Of a stretch of DNA of 64,000 nucleotides, positions 42,921-53,659 are shown in pieces. Source of the DNA: Candidatus Saccharicenans sp. (GTDB lineage Bacteria > Acidobacteriota > Aminicenantia > Aminicenantales > Saccharicenantaceae); the NCBI GenBank assembly GCA_024653215.1, contig JANLFU010000007.1, positions 62,001 to 126,000 of the forward strand, written 5' to 3'. The notes under the pieces were generated by a model, which had not been told where the DNA came from, made no database searches, and worked only from the letters and a program-made list of their open reading frames with translations. Positions within the stretch are counted from its first letter, which is position 1. Each line of letters starts with the position of its first letter. The translations under genes and the position numbers were made by a program.

Positions 42921-44165
42921 TCATAGATATTTTCCCCAGTCAGCCTGCTGAAACTCAAGCTCAAAGACCAGGCCCCGGTGGATAACCGCGGCTGAAGCCC
43001 GTTCTTTGTCGCGGGCCCGGCGGCTATATCTTATGACCAGGAGACAGGCCTTGCGCACCACGCTGAGGCTGGCAATTCCCGCTCCGACACTGCCCGGGCC
43101 AGACTTTTCCGGCCTGATCATTCCGTCCTGAATCTGGCGAACCATCCGGGCCAGCTCAGCCCCTCGGCCTATACCCGCGCCTTCTTGATCATGGTAAGGC
43201 CCAGGGCCCGAACCGGCCAGGCTGTCTGACCAATCCTCCCCGGCCCGATTCACGCTGGCATCGTGGCTGCTGCTAATTTTTACAACTCCGTCGGCCACAA
43301 GCGGACTGACCTCCTTCAGCCTGACCGCGGCCAGTGGCCCCTTAACTCCGGCAGTTGTTACCAGGATATCGGTTTTGCCGGCTATTGCGGCTATTTTTTC
43401 ATTCTCCCGCTCATCCCTTCCCACCACTATCAACCCGTCGGGCTCGAAAAACACCCGGCCGGTTTTTATCAGTTCAATGTCCCCGGGCCACAGCTTTCCC
43501 CGCCATTTCATCAACTGCCTGGCCCGGGCAGCAAAGCCCGGGTCGGTCAGAAGGCAACCCCCGGCCGGCGTGGGATATTCTTTAAGCCCGTACCTCTCGG
43601 CCAGCTCCAGCTGCTTCTTCCTGTAACGACCGAAGATATCAAGAAGCCGGTTGCGGTCGACCAGCCCTTTTTCTTCCGGGATGGTGGCTGGCAACAACCT
43701 GGCCGAAAGGGGTCTTAGCACCAGCCCCTTTATTCCCGAAAGCTTTTCCACCAGCCCCAGGGCCTGGCGATTCTGCGACTTCGGTCTTTCCCCCACCACC
43801 TCTCCCGTGGCCACGAAATCAGCCTGGTATCTCTCAAGAAGTTCCCCCGCTATCCTTACCATCTGCCCGTGGCAATCGATGCAGGGATTTAGCTGCCGGC
43901 CGTAGCCGTACCTGGGATTTTCCACGATTTCTATCTGTTCCGGGCTGATATCAACCAACACCAGCGGCCAGCCCAGTTCCCCGGCCAACCGGATGGCTTG
44001 GCCTGCCCCGAAAAACTGGCTGCGAAAAGTCAGGGCCACTATTTCCACATCCTGCTCTTCCAGCAACTTTCCGGCCAGGATGCTGTCCAGCCCGCCGGAA
44101 AACAGCAAGAGGGCCCTGGCTTTCTTCCTTTTCTCTTCAGGTTTTTTGATCTCAAAAATTTCCAT
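42921..44165 (-). CDS. PP-loop (ThiI/MnmA-type) RNA thiolation-like protein
   Basis: The 414-residue protein begins with a PP-loop ATP pyrophosphatase motif ALLLFSGGLDSIL, as in tRNA sulfur-transfer enzymes. LNPCIDCHGQMVRIA gives a CxxC pair. A middle segment (YPTPAGGCLLTDPGFAARARQL) fits the 4-thiouridine/COG0482-related PP-loop proteins of thermophiles and anaerobes. The C-terminal ~160 residues have VVKISSSHDASVNRAG and resemble a DUF814/NFACT-R-like domain. It would activate a uridine by adenylation. Exact tRNA position is unknown. The last ~40 residues are unusually divergent. Confidence 0.75.
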   Translation of the reverse strand: MEIFEIKKPEEKRKKARALLLFSGGLDSILAGKLLEEQDVEIVALTFRSQFFGAGQAIRLAGELGWPLVLVDISPEQIEIVENPRYGYGRQLNPCIDCHGQMVRIAGELLERYQADFVATGEVVGERPKSQNRQALGLVEKLSGIKGLVLRPLSARLLPATIPEEKGLVDRNRLLDIFGRYRKKQLELAERYGLKEYPTPAGGCLLTDPGFAARARQLMKWRGKLWPGDIELIKTGRVFFEPDGLIVVGRDERENEKIAAIAGKTDILVTTAGVKGPLAAVRLKEVSPLVADGVVKISSSHDASVNRAGEDWSDSLAGSGPGPYHDQEGAGIGRGAELARMVRQIQDGMIRPEKSGPGSVGAGIASLSVVRKACLLVIRYSRRARDKERASAAVIHRGLVFELEFQQADWGKYL

Positions 44166-44554
44166 GAAAACTTAAATCGCTTCAGGATATTGAGGATCCA
44201 GGCCCGTGCTCGGATCATTCCTGAGCTTCTGGCCTGGCCGCCTTAATGATAGCAGAAAGTAATGGAGGGAATAAGCCAGGATTATATTCGCTCCACAACA
44301 AGCTGCTTCTTTCCACCTGCCCCGGGAACTCAACGAATCGAGAAGACCGACTCTCCACGCTTATATAATCTGTCCTGTCCGGCCAGACCGGACCTCATCC
44401 CCGCAAGCAAACACGGAGAATGTACTTCTTCTCATCCAACCTGTGGATGACCCTGGACCTAACTAACCCGGCAGGAAAATTATCCGCCTGAAATAGCTTT
44501 TCTGATCAACAAAAACAAACCAGGGATTATTTGCTTTCAGTATTTTATTTAATT
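44166..44554. other. Non-coding gap
   Basis: No supported gene seen. The only open frames are short and without ribosome sites. Confidence 0.35.
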
Positions 44555-45349
44555 TTATATACCGGCCCTTTTCCTGACCCAGCTGCGCCTGGACAGCCAC
44601 TGCACCAGGCTGAAAGTCCAGGGACAGCGCATCAGGAAAGCAATTATTCTATTCCGGCATCCCGGGATGACGATGACCTTGTTGCCGCCCAGGGACCGCA
44701 GGGAAATCCTGACCACCCGGTCAGCCTTCATCCATAAGAACCCGGGAATTACTTCCTTTTTCATCCCGGCCACCTGGTGAAACTCGGTATGGGTCAGGCC
44801 CGGGCAAAGGGCCTGAATTTTAATCCCCTTGCCCTGGAGTTCATTCTGGAGGTTAACCGAGAACATGGCCAGGAAGGCCTTGGTGGAGCTATACATGGCC
44901 CCGGAAAACGGGCTGAAAGCGGCCACCGAGGAAACGTTGATAACCGCACCCCTGCCCCTCTTGATCATGGCCGGCAGGGCAGCCCGGGTCAGCACGGCCG
45001 GGGCCGTTACGTGGACCCGGATCATCTGCTCGGCTTCTCCCGTTTCGTCCTTATAGAACCTGCTTTTCCCCCCGAAGCCGGCGTTGTTAATTAGCAGGTC
45101 CAGGTCCTCGGTCTGCCTGATTTTCTCGGCCAGGCTGTTTATATCATAGTCCCGGCTCAGGTCAGCCGCGAAAACCTCTACCGATACTCCATATTTCTCG
45201 GTCAGCTCTGAGGCCAGGTTCTCCAGCCGGTCTTTCCTCCGGGCCACCAGAATCAGGTTGGTGCCGTTCGCGGCCAGTTGCCGGGCATATTCTTCACCCA
45301 GCCCGGCCGAAGACCCGGTTATCAAAGCCTTTCCAAATACTGTCTTCAT
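44555..45349 (-). CDS. Short-chain dehydrogenase/reductase
   Basis: The 264-residue classical SDR has cofactor motif TGSSAGLG, NADP-type VARRKDRLE, NNAGFGG, the catalytic Ser in INVSSVAAF and YSSTK (YxxxK). The tail resembles the DltE/YqjQ-like group, with ALCPGLTHTEFHQVAG. NAD(P)-dependent oxidation or reduction of an unknown alcohol or ketone in the cytosol is expected. No neighbours give a clue. Confidence 0.9.
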   Translation of the reverse strand: MKTVFGKALITGSSAGLGEEYARQLAANGTNLILVARRKDRLENLASELTEKYGVSVEVFAADLSRDYDINSLAEKIRQTEDLDLLINNAGFGGKSRFYKDETGEAEQMIRVHVTAPAVLTRAALPAMIKRGRGAVINVSSVAAFSPFSGAMYSSTKAFLAMFSVNLQNELQGKGIKIQALCPGLTHTEFHQVAGMKKEVIPGFLWMKADRVVRISLRSLGGNKVIVIPGCRNRIIAFLMRCPWTFSLVQWLSRRSWVRKRAGI

Positions 45350-46124
45350 CTTTCGCCACTCCGCCTTTCACAAAATTATTTTTTATATGATAGCAAAACG
45401 CCGTAGAAAATCTTAGCCGGCCTGCCAATTTCCTTCGCTGTGGCTAAGATCCTTCCCGGAGAGCCTGACTTATAGGGATTTTTGTCGACTTTCTTCACAT
45501 CCGATCTTATTCCTGCCAATCCTGCCAATATAAATCCACCCGCCCCATTATCTGGCAAGTTTTCCAATGACCTCCTCTATTAAGAACCCTGGCCCCTGCC
45601 ACCTGACCGAAGTCTTTTGCAGTCAAACTTCCCATGAAGCCCCCGACAGGATAGCTGAACAACACTCCTAAAGGCTAAATTATATCTCCGCCGCAGTCGG
45701 GGCAAACTTACTTTCCGAAGAATTCCCGGAACTTTGCCGCGGTATCACTGACGAAACACTCCAGCCTGGCCGGGACATTGTCCTGGTATAAAGATCCGGC
45801 CTGTATCAAGACACGTGAGCTTAGTCCATAAGCTCTTAGCAATGAAGGAAGCTCAACAAGAAAAAGAAAAAGGGCGGAACTCCAGGCTCCGGACTTTCAC
45901 TCGCCACGCAGGACCTTTTCCTGTTAAATGCAGGAACCTTCTGGCCAGACAGATAAATTGTGCAACAGACTGGCAACAGAGTTCTACAAAGGACGAAAAA
46001 CCTATTCCAGAAATCTGGGGGCCAGCAAGGCCGGCGAGCAGCCCGCTCTGGTGCTCGCCTGATACACAAGAAGTGCCGGCAACCGGCTTCTGCTGAATAG
46101 ACTAACCAGGGCTTCGCCCGCCGC
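45350..46124. other. Long non-coding gap
   Basis: This is 775 bases between two minus-strand genes. Small open frames occur on both strands (for example 45376-45567 and 45836-46069), but none has a ribosome site or a recognisable motif. Confidence 0.4.
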
Positions 46125-46511
46125 TCAACCCCTCTTCTTCAGGGTTTCCAGGATTTCAGAGAGCAGCTTGACCTCGGCCGAGGGCTCGGGAGCCGGAGCG
46201 GCCGCGGCTTCCTGGGCTTTCTTCTTATCCCGTAATTCCTGGATCTTTTTCATCGGGACCACGATGGCAAAATAGATAACCGCGGCCACGATCAGGAAGT
46301 TGACCACGGCATTGATGAACTTGCCCAGGGCCACCGGACCCAGGAAGATTCCCGAAAAGTCTGGCTTTCCGAAAATAGCCCCGATGAGGGGAGTCAGCAC
46401 ATCCCCGACCATGGAGTTGACAATCTGGCTGAAGGCGGCGCCGATGATAACGGCCACAGCCAGGTCAACCACGTTGCCGCGCATGATAAATTCTTTGAAC
46501 CCTTTGAGCAT
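46125..46511 (-). CDS. mscL: Large-conductance mechanosensitive channel
   Basis: The 128-residue protein has the MscL signature MLKGFKEFIMRGNVVDLAVAVIIGAAF in its N-terminal amphipathic helix and first membrane helix. The second helix (about 60-87, FINAVVNFLIVAAVIYFAIVV) and the charged C-terminal bundle with EVKLLSEILETL follow. A short Ala/Pro-rich stretch lies before the bundle. It is a pentameric osmotic safety valve in the inner membrane. AAAGGAGG precedes the ATG. Confidence 0.96.
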   Translation of the reverse strand: MLKGFKEFIMRGNVVDLAVAVIIGAAFSQIVNSMVGDVLTPLIGAIFGKPDFSGIFLGPVALGKFINAVVNFLIVAAVIYFAIVVPMKKIQELRDKKKAQEAAAAPAPEPSAEVKLLSEILETLKKRG

Positions 46512-47089
46512 TAAGGCCTCCTTTCTGGTAGCTTGATTATATTCAATTTAAATTAAGAATTGAAGAAAATATTTTCTGGCTCCGTCTCCCCGTTCTCTGG
46601 CCAGGCTCAATCCTGAAAAATATCTTTCTTCTACCCCGGCTCTCCCCTATCTTAAGCCCTTGTAATTTGATTTTTTCGCCTAAAATTTCCAGGGCGTTGT
46701 CGCCGGTCAATTCCCTCCCTAAAGCCTCAATTTATAAGGAGTTTCTACCAACCGGGCCCCCCTTGCACCAGACTTTCAGCTGATGGGCCACTCCTTCCTT
46801 GACAGCCCATCTTCAGAGTGTTAATTTTAAGCCGGCCATCATGAGAACAGTCTGTTTCAGGCAGGTCAGATCCCTTTTATCTTTTCCCGATGATAGAGAT
46901 AACAGTCCCGAACTGCCCCAAGCCTCTGGCCCAGACCTGCTGCGAGTCAGACGGGAAGGTCGCAACCAGGTCAGGGCTGCCGGAAAAGATTAAGAGGTAA
47001 CATGAAACCCGGTCCCGGACTGAGGAAAATCTTGCTACCGAATCCCGGGCCAGGAGTCCAGGGCTCCGACTAAATGAAGTGAGGCCAAA
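46512..47089. other. Non-coding gap between divergent genes
   Basis: No supported gene seen in these 578 bases. Confidence 0.4.
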
Positions 47090-50000
47090 ATGAGAAGCTT
47101 TCAGACTCTATGGCCAAAATGGCAAAAACGGCTGCAAAGCCCGCTGTACCTTATTTCTTTTCTTCTGATCATCATCATACTGGTGGCCGGACTGTCCCTT
47201 CGGCACAACCAGGAAAAAGAAGTTAAAAGAATTACCTACCAGCAACTGTCCTCCATTGCCGAAATGAAAGCCGCTGACATCAGGCAATGGCTGGATGAGA
47301 GAAAGGGCGATACCCTGGTCATGACCGACAGTCCCTTTTTCACTTCCGGCCTGCTGGAGTTTCTCAAAAAGCCCACCCCTGAAAACACAGAAAAGATCAA
47401 GGACCGCCTGGCCCTGGCCGCCAAGACCTACGGCTACGCCAGGATAATGATTCTTAACGAAAAAAGAGAACCGGTAATCAGCTACGGAGGGATACCGCCG
47501 GCCAGGCTGACAGACATTCTTCTGCAGGATTTGAAGCGGGCCGAGCAATACGGGACCGTGGTCAATTCCGACCTTCATGCTCACCAGGACGAAGGTCTTA
47601 TTCATATTGATTTTATCAGTCCAATCGTCAGCGCCGGAAACCAGAAAAAGCAGGTCGAGGCCTTTGTGGTCTTAACCGTGGACGCTAAGGACTTCCTTTT
47701 CCCGCTGATACAGACCTGGCCTTTCCACTCCACCACCGCCGAGACCGCCCTGGTAAAAAGGGAGGGCGAGGAAGTAGTTTTTCTAAACGAGCTCCGGCAC
47801 CGCAGAGAAACGGCCCTGCAACTGCGCTTTCCTCTCAGCCGTAAGGAAATCCCGGCGGTCAGGGCGGCCCTGGGGGAGTACGGCGAATTCGAGGGGGTGG
47901 ATTACCGCGGACAGAAAGTGATGTCCTACCTGGCCCCCGTACCCAACACCTGCTGGTCCATCGTTTCCAAAATAGACAAGGCAGAAGCGCTATCCGGCTG
48001 GTACAAACGCTCCACCCTTATTATCCTGTTCATGATATCACTGATCATCGTCCAGTTAACCCTGACCGAGCTCTTCTGGCAACGGCGGGAGAAGGTGAAT
48101 TTCCAGCGCCTGTACGAGGCCGAGGCCAGGGCCAGGGAAACCGAGCAGATGTTCCAGGTCCTGAGCGATTCGGCCATGGCCGGCGTTTACCTGGTCCAGG
48201 ACGGGGTTTTCAAGTATGTCAACCGGGCCCTGGCCGATATGTTCGGTTATAAGCAGGAAGAGCTTATCGGCAAACTGGGCAACCTGGAACTGACTCACCC
48301 CGAAGACCGGGCCATGGTCCGGGAATATAACCGGCGGCGGTTGAGCGGTGAAGTGACTTCACTCCGTTTCGAATTCCGGGGGTTGCGCAAGGATGGCTCT
48401 TTCTTCTACTGCGAGGCCCACGGGAGTACCACGGTCTATAGAGGCCGGAAAGCGATTATCGGCACCCTGATTGATATCACCGACCGGGTGGAACTTATCC
48501 AGGAACTGCTGGCCCGGGAAGCTGAAATCAGGGCCACCCTTTATAGCATCGGTGATGGTGTGATTTCCACGGATTCCAGGGGAAATATCCTGGTGATGAA
48601 CCCGGTGGCAGAAAAACTCACCGGCTGGAAAGAGAGCGAGGCCAGGGGCCGACCGGTCCAGGAAGTCTTCAAGATTATAAATGAATTCACCAGGGAACCG
48701 GCCGAAAACCCGGTGGAGCGGGTCTTGCAAGAAGGTATCATAATTGGCCTGGCCAACCACAGCGTCCTGATCTCAAAAGATGGACGTGAATTTCCGGTGG
48801 CCGATAGCGGCGCTCCCATCATAGATCCCGGAGGAGAGAATATCGGTGTCATCCTGGTCTTCAGGGACCAGACAGCGGAGAGAGAAGCTCAGAACCAGAT
48901 CCTGAAAGCCCGAGAAGAGCTCAGGGAAAAGAACCGCTTCCTGGAAAATCTGATGGCCAACCTGCCGGGCATGGTCTACCGGTGTCAGAACGACCGTCAG
49001 TGGACGATGGAATACATAGCCGGCACCTGCCAGGAAATCACGGGCTATGAACCGGAAGACCTGATCAATAACAGAAAAATTTCCTACAGCCAGTTGATTG
49101 TGCCGGAGCACAGAGAATACCTGTGGAAAAAATGGCAGAGGGTCCTGGCCCAAAGAGGAGTGTTCGAGGACGAATACCAGATCAGGACCGCGGACGGTCG
49201 CACAAGATGGGTCTGGGAAAGGGGCTCCGGCGTTTTTGACAGGTCGGGGAACCTGGTCTGCCTTGAGGGTTTCATTTCTGACATAACCGAGAAGAAAAGG
49301 GCCGAAGAAGAACTGGTCAGGAGCGAGCGGGAAAAATCGGCCATTTTTGCCACCATTTCCGAACATATCCTGTACCAGGCCCCGGACCATACCATCGTCT
49401 GGGCCAACCGCGCGGCCGCTGAATCCCTCGGAATGAAGCCCGAAGAACTGGTCGGACATAAGTGTTATGAACTCTGGCATCAAAGGCAAAGCCCCTGTGA
49501 AATCTGCCCGGTGGCTCAGGCCCGGGAAACAGGCGAACCGGATAAAAAGGAGGTCCAGTCACCGGACGGCCGCTGGTGGGATATCAGCGGTTATCCCATG
49601 AAAGACGAGGCCGGCAGAACCGTCGGGATGATTGAGGTCACCTCAGAAATAACGGCCCGCAAAAAGGCCGAGCAGGCCCTGAAAGAAAGTGAGACCAGAT
49701 ACCGGGCGCTATTCGAGGCGGCCAACGACGCTATTTTTCTCATGGACAAAGACATTTTCATAGACTGTAACCCCAAAACAGAAGAGATTTTCGGCTGTTC
49801 GCGCCATAACATAATCGGCCAGCCTCCATACAATTTTTCCCCTGAGAAACAACCCGATGGCCGTGATTCCAGGGAAAAGGCCCTGGAAAAAATCGAGCAG
49901 GTGCTGAAGGGAAAACCCCAGTTCTTTGAGTGGCTCCACTGCCGGTGCGATGGCACTCCTTTCTACGCCGAGGTCAGCCTGAATTTAATAGAAATTGGTG

Positions 50001-51067
50001 GAAAACAACTCATCCAGGCCATAGTCCGGGATATTGACCGCCGCAAAAAAATGGAACAGGCCTTGAGGGAAAGCGAGGCCAGGTTCAGGCGGCTGGCCGA
50101 GAACGCCAGGGACCTGATTTACAGGTACCGGTTTTCACCCGAAAGGGGCTTTGATTACGTGAGCCCTGCGGCCACTCCTATTACTGGCTACACACCGGAA
50201 GAACACTACGCTGACCCGGACCTGGGATTCAAGCTGGTGCTGGAGGAAGACCGACAGCTTCTGGAAAACGTGGCCGCCGGCAGGATCTCCGAGCCAGTGG
50301 TCCTGCGCTGGCGAAAAAAGGACGGCTCGATCATCTGGACGGAGCAGATCAACGTTCCCATCTACGATGAATCGGGCCACCTGGTGGCCATTGAAGGAAT
50401 CGCCCGGGACATTACCGAAAGAAAACAGGCCGAGGAGGCCTTGAGGCAATCATTGCGGGAAAAGGAAATCCTGATCAGGGAAATCCATCACCGGGTTAAA
50501 AACAACATGCAGGTAATCAGCAGCATCCTGAACCTGCAATCCGCCCTGCTCGATGACCCCAGGGCCAAGGCCGCCTTCAAGGAATGCCAGTACCGCATCA
50601 GGTCCATGGCCATGGTCCATGAACGTCTTTACCGGGCTAAAGACCTGACCAGCATAGATTTTTCCGACTACCTCAACAACATGGCCAGGAATATTTTCCT
50701 CGACCAGCAGGTCAAACCCGAACAGGTCAAGCTGCACGTCGACATTCAACCAGTCAACCTGAATATCAATACCGCCGTGCCGCTGGGCCTGATAATGAAC
50801 GAGCTCATTACCAACGCCTTCAAACATGCCTTTCCCTCGGGACGCAAAGGAAACCTATGGATTAAACTGAAGAAGAAGGGAGAAAAGCGGGCCGAGCTGG
50901 TGGTCAAGGACGACGGGGTGGGATTGCCACAAGGCATGGATTTCCAAAAAGCAGAATCCCTGGGCCTGGTTATGATTAACACCCTGGTGGACCAGATAGA
51001 AGGCAAACTGGAACTGGTCCGCGGAAAGAGCGGCGGGACCGAGTTCAGGCTGACTTTCCCCTGCTGA
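47090..51067 (+). CDS. Multi-PAS membrane sensor histidine kinase (HisKA_2 type)
   Basis: The 1325-residue protein has a membrane helix (about 19-36), an extracytoplasmic cache-like sensor domain (about 40-300) and a second helix (about 307-327). Six PAS domains follow, roughly at 355-470, 485-600, 620-745, 755-870, 880-990 and 1000-1120. The dimerisation domain is HisKA_2 with [20 protein letters not shown] and phospho-acceptor His near 1133. It ends in an ATPase domain ([20 protein letters not shown]). The fourth PAS carries a Cys group ([19 protein letters not shown]) that may bind metal or respond to redox. No response regulator gene lies nearby. It is far longer than usual for the family. 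Confidence 0.92.
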   Translation: MRSFQTLWPKWQKRLQSPLYLISFLLIIIILVAGLSLRHNQEKEVKRITYQQLSSIAEMKAADIRQWLDERKGDTLVMTDSPFFTSGLLEFLKKPTPENTEKIKDRLALAAKTYGYARIMILNEKREPVISYGGIPPARLTDILLQDLKRAEQYGTVVNSDLHAHQDEGLIHIDFISPIVSAGNQKKQVEAFVVLTVDAKDFLFPLIQTWPFHSTTAETALVKREGEEVVFLNELRHRRETALQLRFPLSRKEIPAVRAALGEYGEFEGVDYRGQKVMSYLAPVPNTCWSIVSKIDKAEALSGWYKRSTLIILFMISLIIVQLTLTELFWQRREKVNFQRLYEAEARARETEQMFQVLSDSAMAGVYLVQDGVFKYVNRALADMFGYKQEELIGKLGNLELTHPEDRAMVREYNRRRLSGEVTSLRFEFRGLRKDGSFFYCEAHGSTTVYRGRKAIIGTLIDITDRVELIQELLAREAEIRATLYSIGDGVISTDSRGNILVMNPVAEKLTGWKESEARGRPVQEVFKIINEFTREPAENPVERVLQEGIIIGLANHSVLISKDGREFPVADSGAPIIDPGGENIGVILVFRDQTAEREAQNQILKAREELREKNRFLENLMANLPGMVYRCQNDRQWTMEYIAGTCQEITGYEPEDLINNRKISYSQLIVPEHREYLWKKWQRVLAQRGVFEDEYQIRTADGRTRWVWERGSGVFDRSGNLVCLEGFISDITEKKRAEEELVRSEREKSAIFATISEHILYQAPDHTIVWANRAAAESLGMKPEELVGHKCYELWHQRQSPCEICPVAQARETGEPDKKEVQSPDGRWWDISGYPMKDEAGRTVGMIEVTSEITARKKAEQALKESETRYRALFEAANDAIFLMDKDIFIDCNPKTEEIFGCSRHNIIGQPPYNFSPEKQPDGRDSREKALEKIEQVLKGKPQFFEWLHCRCDGTPFYAEVSLNLIEIGGKQLIQAIVRDIDRRKKMEQALRESEARFRRLAENARDLIYRYRFSPERGFDYVSPAATPITGYTPEEHYADPDLGFKLVLEEDRQLLENVAAGRISEPVVLRWRKKDGSIIWTEQINVPIYDESGHLVAIEGIARDITERKQAEEALRQSLREKEILIREIHHRVKNNMQVISSILNLQSALLDDPRAKAAFKECQYRIRSMAMVHERLYRAKDLTSIDFSDYLNNMARNIFLDQQVKPEQVKLHVDIQPVNLNINTAVPLGLIMNELITNAFKHAFPSGRKGNLWIKLKKKGEKRAELVVKDDGVGLPQGMDFQKAESLGLVMINTLVDQIEGKLELVRGKSGGTEFRLTFPC

Positions 51068-51646
51068 AGCAGACCGGGAGCCGGAACGGGAAGACATTGA
51101 ATTAAGAAGCAGGGCTTAATCCGAAAAGATTTATAAACAAATTTCGGTCCAGCAGCCTAGATTCCGATTCTTCGGTTGACCTCAAGAGGCCCATCATAAG
51201 ATTCGGAAACGAACCCGGATTATAACCGGGAGCTGAAGGCAGATTTTATACTTAATTTGACAGAAGCGGGGCAGCCGGGAAATAGATATCGGGTTGTACC
51301 AGGGGTTCTCAAGCTGGTTGGGCCAACGACTCCTGGCCGGCCGGCAGCCGAATCAGAAATTATGGAAGCGTAGGTTTCAAGTAAAGGCCCGTGGGGCCTC
51401 GATCGCTCAATCAGGCAATTATATTAAGGTTTTCGTCTATAAATTACATTCACCCCAAGCCAGCTCAGACCTCAAGGAAACCGGGAGAAAGAACGCGGCC
51501 TGATTATTAGAATTTATGGGGTGTATAATGGAAGAAATGTCGGAGATTTGCGTCAAAAATATCGATGTGTGTTTTTTTATACCTTTTCTATCGTTTGTCG
51601 CCCCCGAACGCCAATATTCACCCTTTATAAATCAATGGAGGTTTAC
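51068..51646. other. Non-coding gap
   Basis: No supported gene seen. The AT-rich segment at 51550-51640 probably includes the peptidase promoter, and TGGAGG at 51635-51640 is its ribosome site. Confidence 0.4.
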
Positions 51647-53503
51647 ATGAGAAAGCGACTGTTACCAATCCTGCTGGTAATGGCGGTTTTGCTGGCTTTT
51701 TCCTTCTCCCTGGCCCAGATGCCGCCGCAGCAGCAGATGAAGCCGGAAGAGGTGAAGAGAGCCCTCAACCTGGTTTCCAAGACGGAACCGGTTCCCGAGA
51801 AGTATAAGGTGGGCTTCGAGTCCATCACTCCCCGGGATACCCTGTCCATGCTGAACTACCTGGCCTCGGACTGGATGGAAGGAAGGGAGACCGCCAGCCG
51901 CGGTTACGCCATGGCTGCGGATTATGTCGTCTCCCTTTTTAAGATGTGGGGAGTCAAGCCGGGCGGAGATTTGCCCAGGGCCGATGTCAACATCGCCAGG
52001 GCCATGGCCGGGCAGAGTTCCAGGCAGGCCATGTCAATGGAGCGCAGCTACTTCCAGGAATTCACCCTGAAGGAAATCACCGACAGCCGGGCTTCGGTCA
52101 AGATCGAAGTGACCAGGGCCGGTTTCACCAAAGCCAGGACCTTTGAAAGCGGTGTCGATTTCATGAGCACCCTGTCTTCCGATGAAGACCTGAGCGGCCC
52201 GGTGGTCTTTGCCGGATATGGCATCAAAGAACCGGCCGCGGGCTGGGACGAGCTGAAGGGACTGAACCTGAAGGATAAGATCGTGCTGGTGCTGAGCGAG
52301 GCCCCTGGCAAAGATGACCCGAAATCTCCGTTCAACAAGACCAAGGAACTCAAGGAAAAATATTTTCCTCAGGCCCAGGCCATGCAGATGATGTTCATGA
52401 GAAGGGGTGGCCGGGGTTTCAACAAGCTGGAAGAAATTTACAAGCAGTCGCCGGCCGCGGTACTGGTGGTTCAGAACACCGGGAAGGATACGGACATTTA
52501 CAACATGCTGACGGCAGCCCAGAACCGGCGCCAGAATGACGAAAGGCCAATCATCAACCGGCCCCGGAGCAGGATGGTCATCCCCGGAGCCCGCGACTCC
52601 ATGGCCGGCATGATGGGCGGAAGCAACGTGCCCACCCTGACCATAACCAGGGAAATGGCCAACCTCATCCTGGAAAACAGCGGGAAGACGATCGACGAAT
52701 TGAAGCAGGTCATAGAGAGCACCTACAAGCCTGCTTCCCGGGAGCTGCCCGGAGTCAGGGTCAGCCTCAATTCCACGGTGAAAGCCAACCTGGTCAGGAC
52801 CATGAATGTCATCGGGTACATTGAGGGCTCGGACCCGAAGCTCAAGGATGAATACTTCGTGCTCGGGGCGCATTTCGACCACCTGGGCATGTGGGAAGAT
52901 TACATTTTTAACGGGTCGGATGATAACGCTTCGGGTTCGGTGGGCGTGATCGCCATCGCCAGGGCCATGGCCCTCAATCCCGTCAAGCCAAAGAGGAGTA
53001 TCGTCTTCTGCCTGTGGACCGGCGAGGAAAAGGGTTTGCTGGGAAGCAGGTACTATGTGCAGAACCCGACCTTCCCCATGGAAAAGACGGTCGGCTACCT
53101 GAATTACGATATGATCAGCCGGCCTTACGACGAACAGACTTTCGCCCGCTATGCCAACATGTTCAAGGTGCAGGGGGTGGAAGACCTGGTCAAGCAGATC
53201 CGGCCGGCCTATTTTGTTACGGTCAACGCCACCAAGGATTCAGGCTTCTACGAGATCCAGCAGGAGATGAATAAGTACGTCGGGCTGGACCTGTTCATCA
53301 GGGAACCGGAGCTGGGCCAGGGCGGCGGAGGTTCGGACCACTCCTCGTTTGCCGCGGTCAAGAAACCGTATGTTTATTACATGACGGCCATGCACCCCGA
53401 TTATCACCTGACCGGTGATAGCCCGGACAAGGCCTCGGGCGAGCTTCTCAGCCGGGTGATCAAGCTGGGTTACCTCAGCGTCTTCGCCTTCTCCGACAAA
53501 TAA
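51647..53503 (+). CDS. Exported M28-family zinc aminopeptidase with PA-like domain
   Basis: The 618-residue protein has a signal peptide (about 1-22, LLPILLVMAVLLAFSFSLAQM). A PA-like insert is followed by a M28 catalytic domain. Zn ligands and catalytic residues lie in LGAHFDHLG (His), GSDDNASGS (Asp), WTGEEKGLLGS (Glu-Glu), NYDMIS (Asp) and GSDHSSFAAV (His). It would remove amino acids from peptides outside the cell or in the periplasm. ATG 51647 with GGAGG was chosen; a 42-codon upstream open frame is unsupported. A 32-base perfect palindrome follows the stop by 8 bases. Confidence 0.93.
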   Translation: MRKRLLPILLVMAVLLAFSFSLAQMPPQQQMKPEEVKRALNLVSKTEPVPEKYKVGFESITPRDTLSMLNYLASDWMEGRETASRGYAMAADYVVSLFKMWGVKPGGDLPRADVNIARAMAGQSSRQAMSMERSYFQEFTLKEITDSRASVKIEVTRAGFTKARTFESGVDFMSTLSSDEDLSGPVVFAGYGIKEPAAGWDELKGLNLKDKIVLVLSEAPGKDDPKSPFNKTKELKEKYFPQAQAMQMMFMRRGGRGFNKLEEIYKQSPAAVLVVQNTGKDTDIYNMLTAAQNRRQNDERPIINRPRSRMVIPGARDSMAGMMGGSNVPTLTITREMANLILENSGKTIDELKQVIESTYKPASRELPGVRVSLNSTVKANLVRTMNVIGYIEGSDPKLKDEYFVLGAHFDHLGMWEDYIFNGSDDNASGSVGVIAIARAMALNPVKPKRSIVFCLWTGEEKGLLGSRYYVQNPTFPMEKTVGYLNYDMISRPYDEQTFARYANMFKVQGVEDLVKQIRPAYFVTVNATKDSGFYEIQQEMNKYVGLDLFIREPELGQGGGGSDHSSFAAVKKPYVYYMTAMHPDYHLTGDSPDKASGELLSRVIKLGYLSVFAFSDK

Positions 53504-53511
53504 CAACAGAT

Positions 53512-53543
53512 AAAGAGGGGACACCTGCAGGTGTCCCCTCTTT
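53512..53543 (+). repeat. REP-type stem-loop R1 (perfect 32-base palindrome)
   Basis: A perfect palindrome with core GGGGACACCTGCAGGTGT and CCCC, flanked by AAAGA and TCTTT, lies right after the M28 stop. It can also serve as its terminator. Confidence 0.8.
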
Positions 53544-53586
53544 TCACCTTTTTGGTTGTTTTCTCTGCCTTAAAACCTATGCCTAG

Positions 53587-53616
53587 AAACGGGGACACTT
53601 ACAGGTGTCCCCGTTT
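53587..53616 (+). repeat. REP-type stem-loop R2
   Basis: The arms AAACGGGGACAC and GTGTCCCCGTTT enclose TTACAG. This copy is followed by a long T-rich run and sits just downstream of the transposase stop. Confidence 0.8.
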
Positions 53617-53659
53617 TTCCTTCTTTTTTTCTTTATTGCTGCTATCAGTCTTTTCCGCC

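Noticed and set aside
45376-46096. Small open frames in the gap before mscL
   Set aside because: No ribosome sites, no motifs and unusual composition for this genome.
51521-51646. 42-codon N-terminal extension of the M28 peptidase
   Set aside because: It would hide the signal peptide; GGAGG is in front of the ATG at 51647.
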